NCBI GenBank assembly: GCA_963703325.1
Contig: OY969805.1
Span: 1,054,001-1,118,000 of the forward strand
Length of the DNA stretch: 64,000 nt
Direction: 5' to 3'
Origin: Aquilonibacter sp963703325
GTDB taxonomy: Bacteria > Vulcanimicrobiota > Vulcanimicrobiia > Vulcanimicrobiales > Vulcanimicrobiaceae
Shown here piece after piece: positions 59,033 to 64,000 of the stretch (position 1 is the first letter of the stretch; each line of letters starts with the position of its first letter). The translations under genes were made by a program, and so were the position numbers. A model generated the notes under the pieces. It worked only from the letters and a program-made list of their open reading frames with translations, was not told where the DNA came from and made no database searches.

Positions 59033-59474
59033 CTTTACGGAATCGTTCGATCGCCCCGAAGAGTCCTTGCGGATCATCGGTACCGACCGTAACTCGACTG
59101 CCGTCGGTCGTGAAGATCTCGACCGCTCGAAAACCGCCGACGTTCCAGAGCCAGCCGTGCCAAATCGTCCAATGCAAGCCCCATCCCTCAACCAAATTCG
59201 TTTGCGTGACCTGGGCGCGCTCGATTTGGCTCATCGGAATTGCGCTTCCCGGAAAGCCCCAGCCGAAATACCACGTCACCGCATCCGCGTCTACGCGAAT
59301 CGTTAACCGGGTAAAAACCGAGAAACACCCCAGAATCACCAGACACAGGATGCTAACCGACGCATTCAGCGCAATGCTCGGACTCGCTAGCCAAACGGCA
59401 ACGATGATCGCCCCGCAGGGGATCAATACCAGCCACATCCACGCGGCGTGTTGCGTGCGCTCGTACGCGCCCAC
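59022..59474 (-). CDS. Small two-pass membrane protein with PH-like domain
   Basis: 150 residues. Two membrane segments near the N-terminus (MWLVLIPCGAIIVAVWLASP; LNASVSILCLVILGCFSVFT), then a domain LTIRVDADAVTWYFGWGFPG, SAIPMSQIERAQVTQTNLVE and GGFRAVEIFTTDGSRVTVGT, ending with a helix (QGLFGAIERFRKG). This is the layout of bacterial PH-domain membrane proteins (YdbT/DUF2244-like). Function unknown. Starts 1 nt after the khpB stop, as part of the rpmH-to-mnmE operon. Confidence 0.75.
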   Translation of the reverse strand: MGAYERTQHAAWMWLVLIPCGAIIVAVWLASPSIALNASVSILCLVILGCFSVFTRLTIRVDADAVTWYFGWGFPGSAIPMSQIERAQVTQTNLVEGWGLHWTIWHGWLWNVGGFRAVEIFTTDGSRVTVGTDDPQGLFGAIERFRKGAA

Positions 59475-59475
59475 C

Positions 59476-60183
59476 TTACTCGCCTTTCGGGAAGATCACC
59501 ACGCAGCGTTCGGGCTCCTCGCCCTCCGACTCGGTGCGCACGCCCGGATTGTCGGAAATCGCCAGATGCACGATCTTGCGCTCCGACGGCAGCATCGGTT
59601 CGAGTTTGTGCGGCTTGCCGTCGCGCAGCACGCGTTCGGCCGTGGCAACCGCAAGCTCCGACAACTGATCGGCGCGACGTGCACGGTAGCCTTCGGCGTC
59701 GATTGTGTAGTAGCGACGATTGTTGCGCACGCCCGCGTTGATGATGTTGTTGAAGATCAAGTTCAGCGCTTCGAGCGTATTGCCGTGGCGTCCAATCAAC
59801 ATCGCCAGATCGGGTCCGGTCACTTCGAGATACTCGCCCTCTTTGCGTGGGATGTAGCCGATATCGACGTGCTCCATGCCCATTTGATTGAGGATCGAGG
59901 CGAGCAGATCGCGCGCCGGCTTCGCATCGTCGGGCAGTTCGTGGGTCGAACGCGCGTGCGGCGGGTGTTGATAGCCGCCACCGCCGCCACCACCGCGGCG
60001 ACCGCCGTTGTAACCGCCACCGCCGCCGCGACGTCCCCCGCCGCCCCCGGTGCCGCCGCCACCGCTACCGCCCGTGCGGCGTCCGCCGCTGGCCGGGCGC
60101 TCGCCGGTTGTCTTTCCCGGAATTTGCCGGTCGCGAATGTTGGCCGGTTGTTCTTCGAATTCGTAGTCGTCTTCGTAGAGCAT
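59476..60183 (-). CDS. khpB: RNA-binding protein KhpB (Jag/EloR), with Gly/Arg-rich N-terminus
   Basis: 235 residues. The C-terminal half is a KH-II domain (EYLEVTGPDLAMLIGRHGNT, with GRHG as the GxxG loop) followed by an R3H domain (PHKLEPMLPSERKIVHLAIS). The usual structured Jag-N domain is missing; instead residues about 28-82 are an RGG-type low-complexity stretch of Gly, Arg and Tyr. In Gram-positives KhpA/KhpB bind many RNAs and affect cell elongation. Its place after yidC is the conserved order. Starts 2 nt after the yidC stop. Confidence 0.92.
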   Translation of the reverse strand: MLYEDDYEFEEQPANIRDRQIPGKTTGERPASGGRRTGGSGGGGTGGGGGRRGGGGGYNGGRRGGGGGGGYQHPPHARSTHELPDDAKPARDLLASILNQMGMEHVDIGYIPRKEGEYLEVTGPDLAMLIGRHGNTLEALNLIFNNIINAGVRNNRRYYTIDAEGYRARRADQLSELAVATAERVLRDGKPHKLEPMLPSERKIVHLAISDNPGVRTESEGEEPERCVVIFPKGE

Positions 60184-60185
60184 GA

Positions 60186-61121
60186 TTAGGATTTTGCGCC
60201 TTTCTTGTTCTTGCGCTTCGACGCGCCGTTCCCACTCGCCAGCGCTTTGGCCGGTGCGGCGGGCACGTCGTCCGTGATCACATGGTCGCTATCGATGAAC
60301 GAGAGCGGCTCGTGATACTTCCGAAGCAGATACAGCTGTTGACCCATGCGAAACGCGTTGTACGCGATCCAATACAGCACCATCGCCGCCGGCCAGTTCG
60401 CACGTAGCCCGATGAAGCCGATCATCAACGGCGACATCACCTGCATCAATTTCAATTGCTGCGCTTGCGCCGGATCGGTCGCGGGCATCGTGGTGTAGCG
60501 CATCGAGAGATACTGCGACACCATGTAAATCAAAATCAGGATGACATCGGCCTGCGCGAGATTGGGGGCGAAAAAATGGCCTAGATTGTAGGGCACGTGC
60601 GCAGAAAGCCACGCGGAGAGCGAACCGTTGATCCACAGAAACGACGAGTTCTCGTACAGTGCGCGATGCGACGTCACCGCGTAGTAAACACTGAAGAGCA
60701 CCGGCAGCTGCACCAGTGTCGGCCAGCAACCCGCGAGCGGATTCACGCCTTCGCTGCGATACAGCTCCATCGTCGCTTCTTGTTGCTTTGCGCGATCGTT
60801 CTTGTAGCGCTCTTGAATCTTCTTGAGCTTCGGCGCAACCTTCTGCATGGCGAGCATCGACTTGAATTGCGCGGCGTTGAGCCCCCAAAACAGCAGCGTG
60901 ATGAGCGCGGCGACAACGATTAAGCTCACGCCGAGGTTGTGCACGCCGAGATTGATGAACGAAATCGACGTTGCGATCACGCCCGGAATCCATCCGAAGA
61001 GCGTGCCGAAGACCGCGCCGAACGCCTTGCCGATGTCGCCGAAAGCATTCTGGCTAGCAGCCGGACTTGGGGACGCGGTCGCGGCAGCAGCGGCGACAGC
61101 GGCAATTAGGAGGTTCAACAC
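60186..61121 (-). CDS. yidC: Membrane protein insertase YidC, short form
   Basis: 311 residues. Core 60KD_IMP domain: LITLLFWGLNAAQFKSMLAM, KLKKIQERYKNDRAKQQEAT, EGVNPLAGCWPTLVQLPVLF, YMVSQYLSMRYTTM and VLYWIAYNAFRMGQQ. The N-terminus is a hydrophobic stretch plus a short linker, not the roughly 300-residue periplasmic P1 domain of proteobacterial YidC, and no lipobox Cys is evident. C-terminal tail is lysine-rich (ASKRKNKKGAKS), which can bind ribosomes. Directly abuts yidD. Confidence 0.95.
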   Translation of the reverse strand: MLNLLIAAVAAAAATASPSPAASQNAFGDIGKAFGAVFGTLFGWIPGVIATSISFINLGVHNLGVSLIVVAALITLLFWGLNAAQFKSMLAMQKVAPKLKKIQERYKNDRAKQQEATMELYRSEGVNPLAGCWPTLVQLPVLFSVYYAVTSHRALYENSSFLWINGSLSAWLSAHVPYNLGHFFAPNLAQADVILILIYMVSQYLSMRYTTMPATDPAQAQQLKLMQVMSPLMIGFIGLRANWPAAMVLYWIAYNAFRMGQQLYLLRKYHEPLSFIDSDHVITDDVPAAPAKALASGNGASKRKNKKGAKS

Positions 61122-61358
61122 TTACCTTTCGAGGGAGGACGGCACGCGATCGGGGACGTGGTCGACGCCGCCCGGGTGCCACGGGTGGCAGCGCATCAGG
61201 CGCGCGAGCGCGAGCGCGATGCCGCGAATCGCCCCATGTTTCTGGATCGCCTCGGCCGCATACTGCGAGCAACTCGGATAGAATCGGCAGCGCGGGCCAA
61301 TCAGCGGTGAGACCAGACGCTGGTAAAGTCGGATCACCAACACCAAAACCGTTTGCAT
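61122..61358 (-). CDS. yidD: Membrane protein insertion efficiency factor YidD
   Basis: 78 residues. LVIRLYQRLVSPLIGPRCRF, YPSCSQYAAEAIQKHGAIRG and RLMRCHPWHPGGVDHVPDR are the YidD signature, with the conserved Cys residues in CRFYPSCS and RCHPW. N-terminal amphipathic helix likely associates with the inner membrane face. Stands in the conserved rnpA-yidD-yidC order with 6 nt to rnpA and none to yidC. Confidence 0.96.
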   Translation of the reverse strand: MQTVLVLVIRLYQRLVSPLIGPRCRFYPSCSQYAAEAIQKHGAIRGIALALARLMRCHPWHPGGVDHVPDRVPSSLER

Positions 61359-61364
61359 AGGCGC

Positions 61365-61682
61365 CTATACCAGCGCGCGTTCGAGTTCGTTACGCAGCTG
61401 CGCGAACGGCGCGGCGGCGGCGGACGGACGCGCTACGACCAAGAGCCGTAAACGGCGCCCGGGGAGCATTTGCTGCAAAATCGCCGCCACCCGGCGGCGA
61501 ACCTTATTGCGGACGACGGCCGTGCCGACCGGCTTGGCCACCGTGATGCCGACCACCGATTTGCGGTCAGCCCGCAGCGGCTCGGCGGTATAGATGGTGA
61601 GCGCGCCGGCCGTGAAACGCCGGCCACGCTGGCGCATGCGCGAAAACTCCGCAGCGCGCCGCAGGCTAGCGTATGGGCGCAT
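61365..61682 (-). CDS. rnpA: Ribonuclease P protein component
   Basis: 105 residues. MRPYASLRRAAEFSRMRQRG (LRR...F), VGITVAKPVGTAVVRNKVRR (the RNR-type motif, read as RNKVRRR) and LVVARPSAAAAPFAQLRNEL. Protein subunit that helps the RNase P RNA cut 5' leaders from pre-tRNA. Shares a TGATG junction with rpmH. The rnpB RNA was not seen in the window. Confidence 0.95.
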   Translation of the reverse strand: MRPYASLRRAAEFSRMRQRGRRFTAGALTIYTAEPLRADRKSVVGITVAKPVGTAVVRNKVRRRVAAILQQMLPGRRLRLLVVARPSAAAAPFAQLRNELERALV

Positions 61683-61816
61683 CAGACGCTGAGGCGGTGA
61701 CGCCCCTTTTTGCGGCGGCGCGAGAGGACCGCGCGGCCGTTTTTCGTGCTCATCCGTTCGAGGAAACCGTGGACACGTTTGCGTCGACGGTTGTGCGGCT
61801 GAAACGTCCGCTTCAT
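61682..61816 (-). CDS. rpmH: 50S ribosomal protein L34
   Basis: 44 residues: MKRTFQPHNRRRKRVHGFLE then RMSTKNGRAVLSRRRKKGRH and RLSV. Full family length. SD AGGAG lies 9 nt before ATG 61816. First gene of the leftward rpmH-rnpA-yidD-yidC-khpB operon, overlapping rnpA by one base, next to the origin. Confidence 0.97.
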   Translation of the reverse strand: MKRTFQPHNRRRKRVHGFLERMSTKNGRAVLSRRRKKGRHRLSV

Positions 61817-61835
61817 GGTCGGTAACTCCTAAAGG

Positions 61836-61859
61836 AAAAATAGCCGCCTGCCGGGCGGC
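61836..61859 (-). terminator. Terminator-like hairpin with U-tract in the rpmH leader
   Basis: On the minus strand GCCGCCCGGCAGGCGGC folds with a 6-bp GC stem and is followed by TATTTTTCC. The U-tract ends about 12 nt before the AGGAG of rpmH. There is no minus-strand gene upstream for it to terminate, so it may be an attenuator within the 5' leader of the rpmH operon. Confidence 0.6.
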
Positions 61860-61871
61860 ACACAGCGCCTA

Positions 61872-61901
61872 AGTATAGGGGTGGTGCCCACGGCGCGTCA
61901 A
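61872..61901 (-). promoter_or_regulatory. Sigma-70-type promoter for rpmH operon
   Basis: On the minus strand TTGACG (61896-61901) and TATACT (61872-61877), 18 nt apart; each hexamer is 5/6 to consensus. Predicted transcription start near 61865, so the transcript opens just ahead of the terminator-like hairpin. Confidence 0.7.
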
Positions 61902-61973
61902 GGCTGGATATCGCTGTTTGGCCCAACGGCCGTCCCGGGCACAATCCGAGCGTAAAGGAAGGGACTCACACAC

Positions 61974-62282
61974 ATGATTCGTCGTCTTCTTACGGCCCTG
62001 GGCCTCGCGGTCTTCGTCGCATCGAGCGGCCTGAGCGTCTCGGCGCAGGGTTATGGTCCACGTTACGCCCCGCCGCCGCCTCGCTATGAACGCCATGGGC
62101 CGCCGCCCCACTCCGGCGATGTCTGGGTCGGCGGCTACAATCACTGGAACGGTCATAGCTACGTCTGGGTCGGTGGCGGATACCGACGCCCGCCACACTA
62201 CGGCTATGTTTGGCACCCGGGTTATTACAGCAACCGCGGTGGCGTCTACATCTGGATCGGCGGCCGCTGGGGTCCGCCCTAG
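61974..62282 (+). CDS. Secreted YXWGXW-type repeat protein
   Basis: 102 residues. Signal peptide MIRRLLTALGLAVFVASSGL then SVSAQ. Mature part is Pro/Gly/Tyr/Trp/His-rich with repeats: GDVWVGGYNHWNGHSYVWVG, GYVWHPGYYSNRGGVYIWIG and GRWGPP. Such YXWGXW proteins are small, secreted and of unknown function. AAAGGAAGGG gives a strong ribosome site upstream. It lies between rpmH and dnaA, an unusual tenant of the origin region; a GC hairpin follows its stop. Confidence 0.82.
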   Translation: MIRRLLTALGLAVFVASSGLSVSAQGYGPRYAPPPPRYERHGPPPHSGDVWVGGYNHWNGHSYVWVGGGYRRPPHYGYVWHPGYYSNRGGVYIWIGGRWGPP

Positions 62283-62294
62283 GGGTCAGAACGA

Positions 62295-62322
62295 AGCGGC
62301 GGCCGCGACAACGGCCGCCGCT
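62295..62322 (+). terminator. Hairpin terminator after the YXWGXW gene
   Basis: AGCGGCGGCCG, 6-nt loop, CGGCCGCCGCT: a perfect 11-bp stem 12 nt after the stop codon, followed by CTCGTTCCC. It would insulate dnaA from upstream transcription. Confidence 0.7.
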
Positions 62323-62339
62323 CTCGTTCCCGGCACCGG

Positions 62340-62679
62340 CTCCCTGAGCCGTCAAAAAGGGAGGCTTTCCACACGTGTGGATAGCGTTGTGGACAACCCC
62401 TCCGCTGAGCGCGCACTGAGTTACTGGATTACGGCGTTCTGACGGGCTTTTTTGAGGCTGTCAAGGGGTCGTTTTGATGACATGGTGATGCAGCGAAAAC
62501 CCGCGAAAAACCGTGTCGACCGCCCTGTGGATAAGTGCATAAGATCGTGGAGGAAATTCGCAGGAGCGAAGGCTGATTAAGCTAACCGATTGCGTCCTTA
62601 CCCGGCCCGTACGTAACTGCGACTACCAGTCGCTTCCGGCGGATCGGGCTTTGTCACTCGTCACACGGGGACGCATAGG
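62340..62679. other. Probable chromosomal replication origin region (oriC)
   Basis: Non-coding stretch immediately before dnaA. DnaA-box-like 9-mers: TGTGGATAA at 62526-62534 (exact reverse of TTATCCACA), TGTGGATAG at 62376-62384, TGTGGACAA at 62388-62396, and an opposing CTTTCCACA overlapping 62365-62373. The first two near 62380 face each other around CACACGTGTGG. A T-rich run (GGGCTTTTTTGAGGC, about 62450) is the best unwinding candidate, though the region is not strongly AT-rich. Gene context (rpmH on the left, dnaA on the right) is the classic origin setting. Confidence 0.75.
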
Positions 62680-64000
62680 ATGGCGCTTGCGGTTGGCAGT
62701 TCCGACATTTCGAATGAGCTTTGGCGTTCGGCACTTGAGGCGCTCGAACGGAAATTTTCCAAGCCGATTTTCGAGATGTGGATCAAGCCGATCCGGTTAG
62801 TCTCGATCACCGGGGACGCGTTGGTGCTTTCGGTTCAGAGCAACTTCGCTCGCGACTGGGTCGAGCACCGGCTCAAATCCCAGATCGGCGAGGTCCTCTC
62901 CGAGGTCTTTGGGGCCGTTCTGGAGCTGCAATTTACCGTGGCCGAGCCGGATAACGGGGCGGCCGGCGCAGCGCCCCCAGTCGCTCCGCCGGCGCTGCGG
63001 GCGCCCGAAGAGCTGCGCAGCTCCAACCTCAACGCGCGCTACACGTTCGAAGAGTTCGTCATCGGCAATTCCAACCGGTTCGCTCACGCCGCGGCGCAAG
63101 CCGTCGCCTGCGCACCGGCGCGCGCCTACAATCCGCTCTTCCTGTACGGCGGCGTGGGGTTAGGCAAGACGCACTTGATGCACGCGATCGGACACCGCGT
63201 GCTGATCGACAATCCTAGCGCGAACGTCGTCTATGTCACCTGCGAGAAATTCACCAACGAATTTATCATCGCGCTGCAAAATAACCGCACGCCCGAGTTT
63301 CGCAATCGATATCGCCAAGTCGATGTGCTCTTGATCGACGACATTCAATTCTTGGCCGGCAAAGAAACGACCCAAGAAGAGTTCTTCCATACCTTCAACG
63401 CACTGCACGAATCCGGACGACAGCTGATCATCAGTTCCGATCGTCCGCCCAAAGAGATTCAAACGCTGGAATCGCGCTTGCGTTCGCGGTTTGAATGGGG
63501 CCTGCTCACCGACATTCAGGCGCCGGATATCGAAACGCGTGAAGCGATTCTCCGCAAGAAAGCGCAGAGCGAGAAGATTCCCGTGCCCGACGAGGTCACG
63601 TCGTTTATCGCTAAGGTGATCCCCTCAAACATTCGCGAGCTTGAAGGTGCGCTGATCCGGGTCGTCGCCTACGCCTCGCTGACGAAATCTCCGATCACCC
63701 TCGACCTCGCGGCCGAAGTGCTCAAGAGCGCGGTGGCGCAAGCCCCGCTGCAGCGCATTACGATCGGCAAGATCAAAGAGACGGTCGCAAGCGCGCACGG
63801 CCTCACCGTCAAGGAGATGGATAACGGACGCCGCGATCAACGCTTGGCCGGTCCGCGCCAGATCGCGATGTACATTGCGACCGAACTGACTAATTATTCA
63901 CTGCCGCAGATCGCGCGCGACTTCGGCAAGAAAGATCACACCACCGTGATGTACGCGCGCGACAAGATCAAGGATCAAATGCAGCGCGACGAAGCGTATC
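62680..64000 (+). CDS. dnaA: Chromosomal replication initiator DnaA, 3' end outside window
   Basis: Open from ATG 62680 to the edge (440 codons). Domain I (LWRSALEALERKFSKPIFEM), a short Pro/Ala domain II (about 88-107), then AAA+ domain III: YTFEEFVIGNSNRFAHAAAQ, Walker A LYGGVGLGKTHLMHAIGH (about 155), Walker B VDVLLIDDIQFLAGKE, sensor region LIISSDRPPKEIQTLESRLR. Domain IV has the DNA-binding signature FGKKDHTTVMYARDKIKDQM. Probably only a few residues are missing. Its own promoter region carries the DnaA-box cluster. Confidence 0.98.
   Translation, partial: MALAVGSSDISNELWRSALEALERKFSKPIFEMWIKPIRLVSITGDALVLSVQSNFARDWVEHRLKSQIGEVLSEVFGAVLELQFTVAEPDNGAAGAAPPVAPPALRAPEELRSSNLNARYTFEEFVIGNSNRFAHAAAQAVACAPARAYNPLFLYGGVGLGKTHLMHAIGHRVLIDNPSANVVYVTCEKFTNEFIIALQNNRTPEFRNRYRQVDVLLIDDIQFLAGKETTQEEFFHTFNALHESGRQLIISSDRPPKEIQTLESRLRSRFEWGLLTDIQAPDIETREAILRKKAQSEKIPVPDEVTSFIAKVIPSNIRELEGALIRVVAYASLTKSPITLDLAAEVLKSAVAQAPLQRITIGKIKETVASAHGLTVKEMDNGRRDQRLAGPRQIAMYIATELTNYSLPQIARDFGKKDHTTVMYARDKIKDQMQRDEAY

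Overview
The window is GC-rich bacterial chromosome next to the replication origin. At its right end lie dnaA (+ strand, cut by the window edge), a cluster of DnaA-box-like sequences, and the leftward operon rpmH-rnpA-yidD-yidC-khpB. Further left come mnmE, mnmG, rsmG, cca, parA and parB. The organism looks diderm: it has ADP-heptose genes (gmhA, rfaE1, rfaE2), an LpxB-like glycosyltransferase, a predicted outer-membrane beta-barrel and many lipoproteins. It also has traits usual in Firmicutes-like lineages: ribosomal protein L27 with a cleavable-type N-terminal extension, and a short YidC without the large periplasmic domain. This mix suggests a poorly cultured Terrabacteria-side diderm, perhaps Eremiobacterota (WPS-2) or a relative. 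That placement is inference and cannot be confirmed here.

Layout. 1-4.6 kb (minus): a tightly overlapping operon hisS-accB-gmhA-rfaE1-rfaE2-lpxB-like. 4.7-8.3 kb: a sugar-epimerase-like protein, a fused permease/UPF0703-type membrane protein, a VOC-fold protein and a foreign-looking HNH nuclease. 8.3-15.4 kb (minus): fabF-rnc-smc-purH. 15.5-22.5 kb: rpmA-obgE-nadD-DUF3465 lipoprotein-maf-mreC-mreD-mrdA, the ribosome/cell-shape operon; obgE, mreC and mreD have no canonical start codon at the expected place.

22.5-33.6 kb (minus) is an accessory locus. It holds a processive family-2 glycosyltransferase, a beta-barrel outer-membrane protein, two paralogous secreted alpha-helical-barrel-like proteins, a third unrelated candidate of that kind, a large beta-propeller lipoprotein and small lipoproteins. 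Together they look like an uncharacterised exopolysaccharide synthesis and export system. It sits directly after mrdA and is bounded at 24.5 kb by a decayed copy of a PBP 3' end. 33.9-41.1 kb (minus) is a three-gene operon: two giant paralogous repeat proteins plus a small membrane HEAT-like protein, of unknown function.

41.1-48.8 kb: an aminotransferase, a small-gene cassette flanked by repeats, dacB, a lipoprotein, trpS and thiD/thiE. 48.6-51.8 kb: cca-parA-parB plus a coupled 59-residue membrane protein missed by length cut-offs, with two parS-like sites just upstream of cca. 52-62 kb: a C26 amidohydrolase, rsmG-mnmG, HdeD-like, mnmE, an orphan peptide-binding lipoprotein, and the khpB-yidC-yidD-rnpA-rpmH block with a strong promoter and a terminator-like hairpin in its leader. 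No rRNA, tRNA, CRISPR array or intact insertion sequence was recognised.
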